Source: Firm-08 sp045546995
GTDB taxonomy: Bacteria; Bacillota; Clostridia; Oscillospirales; QAKW01
Reading direction: 5' to 3'
Length of the DNA: 30,180 nucleotides
NCBI GenBank assembly: GCA_045546995.1
Contig: JAZQDW010000026.1
Location: forward strand, 1 to 30,180
Positions within the stretch are counted from its first letter, which is position 1. Each line of letters begins with the position of its first letter. The position numbers and the translations under genes were made by a program. The notes under the pieces were generated by a model. That model ran no database searches. It saw only the letters and a list, made by a program, of their open reading frames with translations, and had not been told where the DNA came from. Positions 1 to 10,338 of this stretch are shown here, in pieces.

Positions 1-22
1 GCACCTTCCTTACGGAGGGTGC
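1..22 (-). terminator. Probable terminator hairpin of the glycogen operon (cut by window edge)
   Basis: The arms GCACCTTCC (1-9) and GGAGGGTGC (14-22) pair over nine positions with one G-U pair and a 4-nt loop. The hairpin lies about 20 nt past the glgP stop codon in the minus-strand direction. The expected U-tract would fall outside the window, so this is a terminator by position and stem only. Confidence 0.5.
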
Positions 23-43
23 CCCAAGGTGGGCTTTTCAAAT

Positions 44-2449
44 TTACTTGAGGGGGTCGATGTGCCAGATGTCCCGCGCGTAGTCGCGGATGGAACGATC
101 AGAGGCGAAGAAACCGGCCTTGGCAATGTTGACAAGGCTCATGCTGCCCCACTGATTTTTGTTGCCGTAGGTGGCGGTCAGCAGCTTTTGCGCCTGCTTG
201 TAAGAGGCGAAGTCGCGCAGGACCATATAGGGGTCACTGCCCAACAGATACTGAACGATGTTTTCAAATCGGTTGCCGCCGATCTCGCCGGAGGCGATGC
301 CGTCCAGCAGCTCGCGGATGTTTTCGTCGGTCTGATAGATGCCGCGGGGGTAATAACCGGCGGCGCGCTGCGCCTCAACCTCGGGGGTGGTCATACCAAA
401 CAGGAAGATGTTATCCTTGCCTACCTGTTCGGAGATCTCCACGTTGGCGCCGTCCAGTGTACCAATGGTAACGGCACCGTTGATCATAAATTTCATATTA
501 CCGGTACCGCTGGCCTCCTTACCGGCCAAAGAGATCTGCTCACTGGCTTCGGCGGCGGGCATCAGGATCTCGGCGATGGAGACCTTGTAGTCTGCCAAAA
601 AGACGACCTTGAGATATTTGCCGGCAACAGGATCGTTGTTGATCAGGTTGCCCAGTGCGCAGATGAAACGGATGATCTCCTTGGCCATAAAATAGCCGGC
701 AGAGGCCTTGGCGCCGAAGATGAAGGTCTGGGGCTGGATGACCTCACCGTGGTGCTTGACGCGGCGATACAGGTCGTAGATGTGCAGGGCGCACAGCAAT
801 TGCCGTTTGTACTCATGCAGACGCTTAGCCTGTACGTCAAACAGAGATGCGGGATCGACGTTGATACCGTTTTTGTTGCGGATGTATTCGGCCAAACGCT
901 GTTTGTTTTGATATTTGATCTCTTCCAGCCGGCTGTAAACGGTGGCGTCGTCCTTGCAGGCCAAAAGTTTCTCCAGCTGGGAGGCGTCTTTGATAAAGCC
1001 GTCGCCGATCTGTTCACACAAAAACTCGGTCAGCAGGGGGTTGGCCTGACACAGCCAGCGGCGATGAATGATGCCGTTGGTAACGTTGGTCAGCTTGCCG
1101 GGGAAGATATCGTGGTAATCCTTAAACAGATCCCGTTTGAGGATTTCGGAGTGCAGGGCGGAAACGCCGTTGACGCTGTAACAGCAGGCCACGCACAGGT
1201 TGGCCATATGCACCATACCGCCCGAAAGGATGGCCAGACGGTCGATGATGGGGCGTTTGTCAGGATGGTCGTTGTAAACCTGCTCGCAAAAACGCTTGTT
1301 GATCTCCTGAATGATGGAATAGATACGGGGCAGGCGGGCGGAGAACAGATCGATGCTCCAGCACTCCAGCGCCTCGCTCATAACGGTGTGATTGGTGTAA
1401 GCCAGCGTGTGGGTGGCGATATCCCACGCCTGATCCCATTGATAGCCGTAATCGTCCATCAGGATACGCATCAGCTCGGGCACACAGAGGGAGGGATGGG
1501 TATCGTTGATATGAATGATGGCCTTGTCTGCCAGATTGTCCAGCGTGTTGTACTTGGCAAAATGGGTGCGGGTAATGTTCTTCAGCGAAGCGCTGACGAA
1601 GAAATACTGCTGACGCAGACGCAGGTTTTTGCCTTCGGGATGGTCATCAGCGGGGTAGAGAACTTTGGAAATGGCCTCTGCCTTGGCGGCGGATTCCACG
1701 CTCTTGAGATAGTCGCCGCGGGAGAAGGAACCCATATCAAACTCGCTGCTGCTCTTGGCGCCCCACAGACGTAAAACGTTTACGGTGTCAGTGTCCTTGC
1801 CGGAAATTAACAGATCGTAGGGGATGGCGCGTACCTTGTCATAATTTTTGTGTATGGTCTTCAGACCTTCGGTGCTCCAAATCTCTTCGATCTGGCCGTC
1901 AAAGAATACTTCCTCGGCCTCATCGGGACGGGGCAGCAACCAAGCGCCGCCCATCTCCAGCCAGTTGTCGGGGAATTCCATTTGCCAACCGTCCAGGATG
2001 ACCTGCTTGAAAATACCGAACTCGTAGCGGATGGAAAAACCGGTGGCGGCATAATCCAGCGCGGTCAGCGAATCCAGATAGCAGCTGGCCAGACGGCCCA
2101 GACCGCCGTTGCCCAGACCGGCATCCGGCTCCAATTGATACAGGGTGTCCAGGCTTTTGCCGTTTTCGCTGATGATGTCCTTGACGTCCTGCTCCAGACC
2201 CAGATTGTACAGATTGTTGCGCAGGGAGCGGCCAACCAGAAATTCCATGGACATATAATAAACCTGCTTGGCTTCCTGTTCGTCGGCGCGCGCCACGGTC
2301 TCGGCCCGTTTTTGCTGCAGGATGTCACGCACTACGCTGATGACGGCCTGATACATCTGGCGGTCATTGGCATCCTTGGCAGAAACGGAAAAATCTTTTT
2401 TGATCCTGCGCTCGATCAGCGCAGAAAGTTCTTGCTTGTTAATGGTCAT
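44..2449 (-). CDS. glgP: Glycogen phosphorylase
   Basis: This 801-residue protein has the normal length of a bacterial glycogen/maltodextrin phosphorylase (GT35). It releases glucose-1-phosphate from non-reducing alpha-1,4 ends using pyridoxal phosphate. The N-terminal part carries the EPDAGLGNGGLGRLA segment typical of the family. The PLP-binding motif EASGTGNMKF contains the Schiff-base lysine, K653. The ATG at 2447-2449 follows a good AAGGAG ribosome binding site. It is the last gene of the minus-strand glycogen cluster, but a 97-bp gap from glgA holds a separate promoter and a strong hairpin. Its dose can therefore be set independently of the biosynthetic genes. The long open frames on the opposite strand are codon-bias shadows. 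The family call is secure; glycogen versus maltodextrin preference is inferred from context. Confidence 0.97.
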   Translation of the reverse strand: MTINKQELSALIERRIKKDFSVSAKDANDRQMYQAVISVVRDILQQKRAETVARADEQEAKQVYYMSMEFLVGRSLRNNLYNLGLEQDVKDIISENGKSLDTLYQLEPDAGLGNGGLGRLASCYLDSLTALDYAATGFSIRYEFGIFKQVILDGWQMEFPDNWLEMGGAWLLPRPDEAEEVFFDGQIEEIWSTEGLKTIHKNYDKVRAIPYDLLISGKDTDTVNVLRLWGAKSSSEFDMGSFSRGDYLKSVESAAKAEAISKVLYPADDHPEGKNLRLRQQYFFVSASLKNITRTHFAKYNTLDNLADKAIIHINDTHPSLCVPELMRILMDDYGYQWDQAWDIATHTLAYTNHTVMSEALECWSIDLFSARLPRIYSIIQEINKRFCEQVYNDHPDKRPIIDRLAILSGGMVHMANLCVACCYSVNGVSALHSEILKRDLFKDYHDIFPGKLTNVTNGIIHRRWLCQANPLLTEFLCEQIGDGFIKDASQLEKLLACKDDATVYSRLEEIKYQNKQRLAEYIRNKNGINVDPASLFDVQAKRLHEYKRQLLCALHIYDLYRRVKHHGEVIQPQTFIFGAKASAGYFMAKEIIRFICALGNLINNDPVAGKYLKVVFLADYKVSIAEILMPAAEASEQISLAGKEASGTGNMKFMINGAVTIGTLDGANVEISEQVGKDNIFLFGMTTPEVEAQRAAGYYPRGIYQTDENIRELLDGIASGEIGGNRFENIVQYLLGSDPYMVLRDFASYKQAQKLLTATYGNKNQWGSMSLVNIAKAGFFASDRSIRDYARDIWHIDPLK

Positions 2450-2474
2450 TATCGATTCTCCTTAAGAAGTAAAA

Positions 2475-2511
2475 TAAAAAGGTAGAGTGCAAAAAAATGT
2501 TGCACTCTACC
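2475..2511 (-). terminator. Intrinsic terminator between glgA and glgP
   Basis: Read on the minus strand, GGTAGAGTGCAA (2511-2500) pairs perfectly with TTGCACTCTACC (2492-2481) across a 7-nt loop. TTTTTATTTT follows directly. This is a textbook Rho-independent terminator for read-through from glgA. The upstream arm begins at the base next to the -10 box of the glgP promoter, so transcripts started there contain only part of the stem. Confidence 0.85.
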
Positions 2512-2540
2512 AGTATACCAATTTTTAACAGTTTTATCAA
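2512..2540 (-). promoter_or_regulatory. Sigma-A-type promoter for glgP
   Basis: On the minus strand TTGATA (2540-2535) and TATACT (2517-2512) are separated by exactly 17 bp, just downstream of the glgA stop codon. The start site would be near 2505, inside the 5' arm of the terminator hairpin, giving a leader of roughly 55 nt before the glgP ATG. This is a sequence match only. Confidence 0.7.
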
Positions 2541-2547
2541 GAAAAAA

Positions 2548-3966
2548 TTATAAATTATTATAAAGTTCAAGATATTTGGCACCGCTGGCCGTCCAGGAAT
2601 AGTCCCCGGACATACAATTGGCCTTGGCCTTGGCATAGGCGTTCTTGTCCCGCACCAGCTCGATGCCGCGACGCAATGCGTCCATCAGATCGCCGCTGTT
2701 GTAGGACTGGAAGGTGATGCCCCGTCCCTCGCCGGTGGTAGGGTCGAAGGGGGAAACGGTGTCCCGCAGGCCGCCCACGGCATTGACGATGGGCACGGTG
2801 CCGTATCGCATGGCAATGAGCTGTGCCAGACCGCAGGGCTCGAACTTGCTGGGCATCAAAAACAGATCGACGCCGGCGTAGATGCGCTGGGCCAGCGCCG
2901 CATCAAAGTCGATGATGCTGCGCACTTTGTCGGGATAGCGCTGTTGCATTTCGCGGAAAAATGCCTCGTATTCGTAGTCACCGGTGCCCAACAGCACGAA
3001 CTGGATATCCTCTTGCAACAGATTGTCAAATTCCTGCCGTACCAGATCCAGCCCCTTTTGCAGGGTCAGGCGGGTAACCATACCGATGACGGGCACGTTG
3101 CTTATCTCCAGCCCCAATTCCTTTTGCAAAGCCTTTTTGTTGCGGAATTTTTGTCCGCGGGTGGCAAAGGAATAATGGGTGGGCAATGCCGGATCGGTGG
3201 CGGGGTCGAATTTCTCCACGTCGATGCCGTTAACGATGCCGTACAGCTTATGCTTGTTGTCGGCCAAAATGTGATGCAGTCCGTAGGAAAAATAGGGATC
3301 CAGGATCTCCTCGGCATAGCTTTGAGAAACGGTGGTCACCGCATCGGCAGTGACGATGGCGCCTTTCATCAAATTTAAAGCGCCGCCGTACTCCAGCACC
3401 TCTTTTTTGTCCACGTCCATACCAAATACGTCACCCAGAATATAAGGGTCGTATTTGCCCTGGAATTCGATGTTGTGGATGGTGTAAACGGTGCGGATGT
3501 TTTCGTAGCCTTGGCGGTTGCGCATCTCTTCCCGCAGGACCACCGGCAAAAAGGCGGTGTGCCAGTCGTTGCAGTGCATCACATCGGGAAAGAAATCGAT
3601 GATGGGTAATACCGCCAGTACGGCGCGGCAGAAGAAGGCAAAGCGCTCGCCGTCGTCATTCTCGCCGTAAATACCAAAACGGTCGAAATAATATTCGTTA
3701 TCCAACAGATAATAGGGTACTCCGCCCATTTCGGCATAAAAGATGCCGCAATATTGCTTTCTCCAGGCGTGCTGTACGGTGATGCAACCGATAAATTGCA
3801 ACTGCTCCTTGAGAGCAACGGGGATCTTGGAATACAGGGGCAGGATGACACGGCAGTCGGTGCCGGCGGCACGCAACACACCGGGTAAGGCCCCGGCTAC
3901 GTCGCCCAAACCGCCCGTTTTAATAAACGGGGCGGCCTCGGCGGTGACGAATAATACTTTTTTCAT
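2548..3966 (-). CDS. glgA: Glycogen synthase (ADP-glucose type)
   Basis: This GT5 enzyme transfers glucose from ADP-glucose to the non-reducing end of glycogen. It is 472 residues long when started at the ATG at 3966-3964. The N-terminus MKKVLFVTAEAAPF then fits the family, with the ADP-glucose-binding KTGGLGDVAG motif (K16). An in-frame ATG 26 codons upstream lies inside glgD and would add a basic tail not seen in the family, so it was not chosen. The C-terminal half has KFEPCGLAQLIAMRYGTVPIV, containing the conserved Glu of the retaining GT-B fold. The start overlaps the glgD stop by one base (TGATG), which implies translational coupling. An independent promoter follows the stop codon and drives glgP. 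Confidence 0.97.
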   Translation of the reverse strand: MKKVLFVTAEAAPFIKTGGLGDVAGALPGVLRAAGTDCRVILPLYSKIPVALKEQLQFIGCITVQHAWRKQYCGIFYAEMGGVPYYLLDNEYYFDRFGIYGENDDGERFAFFCRAVLAVLPIIDFFPDVMHCNDWHTAFLPVVLREEMRNRQGYENIRTVYTIHNIEFQGKYDPYILGDVFGMDVDKKEVLEYGGALNLMKGAIVTADAVTTVSQSYAEEILDPYFSYGLHHILADNKHKLYGIVNGIDVEKFDPATDPALPTHYSFATRGQKFRNKKALQKELGLEISNVPVIGMVTRLTLQKGLDLVRQEFDNLLQEDIQFVLLGTGDYEYEAFFREMQQRYPDKVRSIIDFDAALAQRIYAGVDLFLMPSKFEPCGLAQLIAMRYGTVPIVNAVGGLRDTVSPFDPTTGEGRGITFQSYNSGDLMDALRRGIELVRDKNAYAKAKANCMSGDYSWTASGAKYLELYNNL

Positions 3967-5074
3967 CAGGCTTTTGCTCCTTTTCTCAGGACGTACGGAT
4001 AGGCGGGGGAGCCGATCAGCTGTGCGCCGTCGGAAATTACGCAATTTTTGTCACAAATGACGTTTTTCAGTACGGCGCCCTTACCGATGACCGTGCCCTG
4101 CATAATAACGCAGTTGTCCAGCTGCGCGTCTTCGCCGATGATGACGTTACGGAACAGAGCGCTGCTGTTGACGGTACCGTTGATCTCACAGCCGTCTGCC
4201 AACAGAGAGCCGGAGACGTCACTGCTTTCGTTGTATTGGGTGGGAACGGTGTCGTGAATGTGGGTGAGGATGGGATGCTCGGGATTGAACAGATCCTCTC
4301 GGATGTCCTTGGCCAGCATATCCATATTGCATTTGTAGTATTGGGCTATCGTGTTCAGAATGGCGGCGTAACCGGTGTGACGGTAGCAGACGATCCGCAG
4401 GGTGTCCAGATGCCGCAGGATCAGATCACGGTTGAGATCGTGCCAATCATACAGATCGGCCTTTTCCAGAAAGCTCATCAGGAAATCTTTGCGCATACAG
4501 TAGCAGTTGAGCGATGCTTCGATCTTGCCCTGCTGACCGGTAAAGCTGACGTCGCCCACCGTGCCGTCCTCTTTGATGTCCATAACCATACATTTGTCAC
4601 CGGGATTTTCGATCGGAGCGGTAACCACGGTGATATCTGCCTCACGCTTGGTGTGCTGCAGCAAAATGTCGGAAAAATCAAGATTGGCAACCACGTTGCC
4701 CTGCGCCAAAATAACGTATTCGCCCTCGGTATCCTTCAAATAGCCTGCGATGCTGCGCAGAGCGTCCAGCTTACCGGCAGTAACGTTGGGAACGGCGGTT
4801 TCACCTCTGGAATAAGGGGTCAGCATGGTCAGACCGCCGCGTTTGCGGTCCAGATCCCAGTTTTTGCCGCCGTCCAGATGGCTGACCAGCGAGCCGTAAT
4901 TCAGTTTGGTCAGTACGCCTACCGTGCTGATGCCTGCATCGACCATGGCGGAAAGGACAAAGTCGATGGCGCGGAAACGGCAACCCACGGGCAGGGATGC
5001 GCTGCTGCGATTGCGGGTCAGTTCATTTCTTTCGTCCCGTGAATAACTGTCTGCAAAAATAATACCTACTGCTT

Positions 5075-5078
<4 letters not shown>
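3966..5078 (-). CDS. glgD: Glucose-1-phosphate adenylyltransferase, GlgD subunit
   Basis: This 370-residue nucleotidyltransferase-fold protein has a C-terminal left-handed beta-helix (hexapeptide repeats around GSLLADGCEINGTVNSSALFR). It resembles GlgC, but the N-terminal GGxGxRL phosphate-binding loop is replaced by a degenerate stretch beginning FADSYSRDERNELT. That is characteristic of GlgD, the non-catalytic partner found beside GlgC in Firmicutes, where the mixed complex is more active than GlgC alone (established for the family). The start overlaps the glgC stop as ATGA, and its own stop overlaps the glgA start, so the three genes are tightly coupled. A weakly catalytic role cannot be excluded from sequence. 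Confidence 0.95.
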
Positions 5079-6289
<1,211 letters not shown>

Positions 6290-6305
6290 ACTTGTGCTTT
6301 CCTTT

Positions 6306-8219
6306 CTATGATTTCTTTTTATTTTGATAAATTTTATGAACAAAGAATTTGGCGCTCAGCGGCGGCAGATCCAGTGTAATGGACTGCTTGTGCCCGTGCA
6401 TGGGAGCCTTGCGGTCGGCTTTCAACGTGATCTCCTCTTCACCGTTGCCACCGTAGGCGGTGTTGTCGGAACTGAGAATCAGCTTGTAATTGCCGCGATA
6501 GGGGACGCCGATACGATAATTTTCCCAACGGCCGCCGGAGAAGTTAAAGACACATATCATCTCCTCCTTGCCGTCGTTGAGGCGGAAGGACATGACGCAT
6601 CGGTCGGTGTCGTCTGCGGCGATCCACTGAAAGCCCTGCCATTCCGGTAGCGGCGCGTGCAGGGCGCCGTGCTTGCGGTACAGTCGGTTCAGTTCGGCCA
6701 CGTAACGCTGCAGGGCGGCGTGCATGGGGTATTCCAACAACTTCCAATCCAGTTCCTGCGCCTCGTTCCATTCAATGAACTGTCCGAACTCGCCGCCCAT
6801 AAACAGCATTTTTTTGCCGGGGTGGGCCAGCATATAGGCGTAGTAGGCGCGCAGATTTGCAAATTTATCCTCGTATGTTCCGGGCATTTTGGACAACAGC
6901 GAGCATTTGCCGTGCACCACCTCGTCGTGGGAAAGGGGAAGAATATAATTTTCACTGAATGCATAGGACAGAGTGAAGGTCATCTGGCTCATATGGTGGC
7001 CGCGGAACACCGGATCTACCGCCATAAAGCGCAGCGTGTCGTTCATCCATCCCATATTCCATTTAAAGTCAAAGCCAAGGCCGCCCACGTCTACCGGGGC
7101 GGTGACCAGGGGCCAGGCGGTGGATTCCTCTGCGATCATCATAATGCCCTGATTTTGGGCGTGGACACGGGTGTTTAGTCGTTTTAAAAATTCGACCGCC
7201 TCCAGATTTTCGTTACCGCCGTGTATGTTGGGGCGGTATTCGGTTTTGGCGTAATCCAGATACAGCATACTGGCCACCGCATCCACCCGCAGTCCGTCGA
7301 TGTGATATTGCTCCAGCCAGAACTGGGCGCTGGACTGCAAAAAGGACATAACCTCTTTTTTTCCGAAGTCGAAAATGCGGGTGCCCCAGTCGGGGTGATC
7401 CATCTTCAACGGATCGCTGTATTCATAGCAGGGGCCGCCGTCGAATTCATACAGACCCATGGCATCCCGTGGGAAGTGGGCGGGGACCCAATCCATGATC
7501 ACGCCGATGCCGGCGTTGTGACAGGCATCGACGAGATACATCAGGTCGTGAGGCGTACCGTAGCGGGAGGTGGGGGCAAAATAGCCGGTCACCTGATATC
7601 CCCAGGATTTGTCAAAGGGGTATTCGGTCAGGGGCATCAGCTCGATATGCGTATAGCCCATTTTTTTGATATACGGGATCAACTGATCGGCCAGCTCACG
7701 GTAACTGAGAAAATTACCGTCGGCATATTGCCGCCACGAGCCGGCGTGCAGCTCGTAAATATTCAGTTGTTTTTGATGGGGCGGGATGAGTGCTCGCTCC
7801 TCCATCCATTTTCGGTCGCGCCAGGGAAAGCCGGAAAGATCAAAAAGTTTGGAGGCGGTTTCGGGTCGGGTGGCGGTGTGCACGGCGTAAGGGTCAGCCT
7901 TCATCAGCTCCCTGCCGTCGGCGGTGCGGATGCAAAACTGATAGTTGTCGTACTCCTTGGGGCCGGTGACCGTCACCTCCCAAATGCCGCCGTCTGCGAC
8001 GGTCATGGGATGCGCATTTTTGTCCCACCCGCAAAAATCGCCGGTAACGCTGACAGCCGTGGCCGCCGGCGCCCACACGCGAAATTGCCAGGCTCCGTCC
8101 TCGGTCGGATGGGCTCCGAAATATTGATAGCACTTGCTGTTGGTGCCCTCGTGGAATAAATAGGGCGCCATATCGGGGTAGATGGGCAAAGGATTCACTT
8201 CCTTTATAATTTTACTCAT
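6306..8219 (-). CDS. glgB: 1,4-alpha-glucan branching enzyme
   Basis: This 637-residue GH13 enzyme forms the alpha-1,6 branch points of glycogen. Residues about 40-120 form a CBM48-like domain (WQFRVWAPAATAVSVTGDF). The catalytic barrel follows, with DWVPAHFP (region I), GLRVDAVASMLY (nucleophile D313), MIAEESTAWP (acid/base E364) and LPLSHDEVVHGK (region IV). The C-terminal all-beta domain ends at KKKS. It is the first gene of the minus-strand glycogen operon. The ATG at 8219-8217 has only a weak purine-rich ribosome binding site. No convincing -35/-10 pair was found on the minus strand of the 215-bp divergent region, although TATAGT and TATAAT hexamers occur there. Confidence 0.97.
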   Translation of the reverse strand: MSKIIKEVNPLPIYPDMAPYLFHEGTNSKCYQYFGAHPTEDGAWQFRVWAPAATAVSVTGDFCGWDKNAHPMTVADGGIWEVTVTGPKEYDNYQFCIRTADGRELMKADPYAVHTATRPETASKLFDLSGFPWRDRKWMEERALIPPHQKQLNIYELHAGSWRQYADGNFLSYRELADQLIPYIKKMGYTHIELMPLTEYPFDKSWGYQVTGYFAPTSRYGTPHDLMYLVDACHNAGIGVIMDWVPAHFPRDAMGLYEFDGGPCYEYSDPLKMDHPDWGTRIFDFGKKEVMSFLQSSAQFWLEQYHIDGLRVDAVASMLYLDYAKTEYRPNIHGGNENLEAVEFLKRLNTRVHAQNQGIMMIAEESTAWPLVTAPVDVGGLGFDFKWNMGWMNDTLRFMAVDPVFRGHHMSQMTFTLSYAFSENYILPLSHDEVVHGKCSLLSKMPGTYEDKFANLRAYYAYMLAHPGKKMLFMGGEFGQFIEWNEAQELDWKLLEYPMHAALQRYVAELNRLYRKHGALHAPLPEWQGFQWIAADDTDRCVMSFRLNDGKEEMICVFNFSGGRWENYRIGVPYRGNYKLILSSDNTAYGGNGEEEITLKADRKAPMHGHKQSITLDLPPLSAKFFVHKIYQNKKKS

Positions 8220-8278
8220 TATTTATTATACTACTCTTGTCCTTGTTTTACTATACCCTTTTTGCCTTTTCTGCCTTT

Positions 8279-8361
8279 TGTACAATAAAAATAGATCGAA
8301 TTTGTTTAAAATGCACAATATTTTCTTGCAGTCTTAAACATTTTTATTGTAACTGTACAAT
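8279..8361. promoter_or_regulatory. Candidate operator region in the divergent glgB / GH13 intergenic
   Basis: The AT-rich 215-bp gap holds three overlapping symmetric elements. TTGTACAA (8279-8286) is a palindrome. ATTGTAACTGTACAAT (8346-8361) is a perfect 6+4+6 dyad ending 12 bp before the -35 box of the GH13 gene. TACAATAAAAAT (8281-8292) is repeated in inverted orientation at 8340-8351. Such symmetry suggests a dimeric regulator that could control both divergent units. No known consensus is recognised. Confidence 0.4.
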
Positions 8362-8372
8362 TTTTCGGGGGA

Positions 8373-8401
8373 TTGACAAAAAGTCGCTTATGTTTTAAGA
8401 T
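8373..8401 (+). promoter_or_regulatory. Sigma-A-type promoter of the GH13 gene
   Basis: A consensus TTGACA (8373-8378) and TAAGAT (8396-8401) are separated by 17 bp. The predicted start near 8408 would leave a leader of about 27 nt that includes the AGGAG ribosome binding site at 8420-8424. Confidence 0.8.
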
Positions 8402-8434
8402 AGAAACTAGTTTGTATTTAGGAGCAATAAAACA

Positions 8435-10228
8435 GTGGTATTTTTTGAGAGCAGAAATGAAGAATATAAGACGCCCTTCGGCGCTGTGAAATGCGGAGAG
8501 CGTGTCACGTTTCGCATGGGCGTTGCCAAGGAAATTGCGGTAAAAGAGGTCCATTTCGTATTGGAAAAGGACGGCGGAGCTGAGGTGGTACACTCGATGT
8601 CTCCCAAGGGGGAAAACCGTTTTGAGTTGGAGCTGACCCCGAAGGAGATCGGCCTGTATTTTTACCGTTTTGAGGTGGTACGCGCCGATGGTAGTTTTCT
8701 GTTTGTGGGTCGTGGCGAAAAAGGCAAGGCGGTGGTGGGCGACTGGCTGCCCCGCTGGAAGCTGACCGTTTATGCGGCGGATTTTGCCGTGGCGGATAAA
8801 TGGAAGGGCGGCGTGATGTATCAGATTTTTCCCGATCGGTTTGCCCGTGTCAGTGATACCCGTCCCGACGGTGGTGTGGGAGAACGGTATTTCCATTCGG
8901 ACACCGCCGAGCAGCCCTATGATTACACCTCTGATCCCGCCCGTCCCGGCGGCAAGGATTATTACGGCGGCAGCATTGCCGGTGTGATGGAAAAACTGCC
9001 CTATCTGCAGGAACTGGGCGTCAGCGTGATCTATTTTAACCCCGTGTTTGAAAGCAGTGAAAATCACCGCTATTCCACCGGCGATTACCGTAGCATCGAC
9101 CCGTGGTTCGGCACCGAGGAGGAGTTTTCCGCCCTGTGCGCCAAGGCGCGGGAAATGGGGATTGAAATATTGCTGGACGGCGTATTTTCCCATACCGGCG
9201 CCGACAGTATTTACTTTAATAAAGACGGTCATTACGGGGAGGGCGGCGCCTTTCATGATCCCGATTCCCCTTATCGAAGCTGGTATCAGTTTGAGGAGTA
9301 TCCAAATCGCTATGCCGGCTGGTGGGGCTTTCAGAATTTGCCCAACGTCAACGAGACCGATCCGGCCTATCTGGAGTATATTACCGGGGAGGGCGGTGTG
9401 CTTGCCAAATGGCAGGGCGCCGGCGCCGCCGGTTGGCGGTTGGACGTGGCAGACGAGTTGCCGGATGCCTTTCTGGAGGCGTTACGCACCCGTGTCAAAC
9501 GGGAGGATGCGGACAGCCTGATCATCGGCGAGGTGTGGGAACACGCTGTGGAAAAGCACAGCTACGGCGCCCGTCGTCGGTTTTTGCTGGGACGGCAATG
9601 CGACAGCGTAATGAATTATCCCTGGCGGGAGGCTATTATTCAGCTGTTGAAAACGGGTAAGGTGACCGCCTTTGCCGAGGCGGTGCAGACGTTGTGGGAG
9701 GATTATCCCCGCCCGGCTTTGGACAGCCTGATGAATATTTTGTCCACCCACGATACGGTGCGGATTTTGACGGTGCTGGGCATCGGTGATCTGCCCCGCA
9801 AGCTGCAGGCGCAGTTCCGCTTGTCCCCCGAGCAGCGCGCTCTGGCCGAGCAAAAGCTGCGGCTGGCCGCTCTGTTACAGTTCACCCTGCCGGGCATTCC
9901 CTGCATTTATTACGGCGACGAGGTGGGGATGGAGGGCTTTGCCGATCCGTATTGCCGCGCCTTTTTCGAATGGGAAAGGGCAAATGGAGCGTTACATGAT
10001 TTTTACGTTCGGCTGGGACAACTCCGCCGCGCCTACCGCACGGATTTCGGCGGCGATTTCCGCCTGCTGATGGCCGAGGGCGGCGTGTTGCATTTTGCCC
10101 GTGGCGACGGGATCGGCGTAGTGGTCAATTTCTCGGATGAGAGCGTGCAGGTGCAGGGAGAGATCCTGTTGAGCACCTCCCCGGAGGAGCGTTTACTGCC
10201 CGGAAGCGGCGCCATTTACCGCCTGTAA
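8435..10228 (+). CDS. GH13 alpha-glucan hydrolase (neopullulanase / cyclomaltodextrinase-like)
   Basis: This 597-residue glycoside hydrolase starts at a GTG ten bases after AGGAG. Residues 1-110 form a beta-rich domain like the N-terminal modules of neopullulanases. The barrel begins at MYQIFPDRF and carries all four GH13 motifs: LLDGVFSHTG, GWRLDVADEL (nucleophile D337), IIGEVWEHA (acid/base E366) and LSTHD (D440). A short C-terminal beta domain closes the protein. There is no signal peptide, so it is predicted to be cytoplasmic and to act on glycogen or imported maltodextrins. It is divergent from the glycogen operon with its own strong promoter, so storage and breakdown genes share one regulatory region. 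Whether it cleaves alpha-1,4, alpha-1,6 or both bonds cannot be read from sequence. Confidence 0.9.
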   Translation: MVFFESRNEEYKTPFGAVKCGERVTFRMGVAKEIAVKEVHFVLEKDGGAEVVHSMSPKGENRFELELTPKEIGLYFYRFEVVRADGSFLFVGRGEKGKAVVGDWLPRWKLTVYAADFAVADKWKGGVMYQIFPDRFARVSDTRPDGGVGERYFHSDTAEQPYDYTSDPARPGGKDYYGGSIAGVMEKLPYLQELGVSVIYFNPVFESSENHRYSTGDYRSIDPWFGTEEEFSALCAKAREMGIEILLDGVFSHTGADSIYFNKDGHYGEGGAFHDPDSPYRSWYQFEEYPNRYAGWWGFQNLPNVNETDPAYLEYITGEGGVLAKWQGAGAAGWRLDVADELPDAFLEALRTRVKREDADSLIIGEVWEHAVEKHSYGARRRFLLGRQCDSVMNYPWREAIIQLLKTGKVTAFAEAVQTLWEDYPRPALDSLMNILSTHDTVRILTVLGIGDLPRKLQAQFRLSPEQRALAEQKLRLAALLQFTLPGIPCIYYGDEVGMEGFADPYCRAFFEWERANGALHDFYVRLGQLRRAYRTDFGGDFRLLMAEGGVLHFARGDGIGVVVNFSDESVQVQGEILLSTSPEERLLPGSGAIYRL

Positions 10229-10268
10229 GGCGCATTTATGAATTTATTAAATGTTTACGATTGCGGGA

Positions 10269-10297
10269 TTGATTTTTGGATAAAATCGGTATATAAT
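10269..10297 (+). promoter_or_regulatory. Promoter of the lipid-kinase gene
   Basis: TTGATT (10269-10274) and TATAAT (10292-10297) are 17 bp apart. The start codon is at 10339 after AAAGGA (10325-10330). No terminator was seen after the GH13 gene, so read-through is also possible. Confidence 0.75.
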
Positions 10298-10338
10298 TAA
10301 TACAATATAGTGAATGAACCTTTGAAAGGAACGAAGAA

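Noticed and set aside
3967..4044. Upstream start for glgA adding 26 residues
   Set aside because: It would lie inside glgD, and the family N-terminus begins at MKKVLFVTAEAAPF.
6290..6343. Upstream start for glgC adding 18 residues
   Set aside because: It overlaps the end of glgB and lacks a ribosome binding site; the inner ATG has AGGAAAG at good spacing.
8220..8260. A defined glgB promoter using TATAAT (8230-8225) or TATAGT (8255-8250) on the minus strand
   Set aside because: Neither hexamer has a recognisable -35 at 16-18 bp, and the first would leave only a few bases before the start codon.
8306..9256. 316-codon minus-strand frame opposite the GH13 gene
   Set aside because: It covers the divergent promoter region and the N-terminus of a clear GH13 enzyme; no domain or ribosome binding site supports it.
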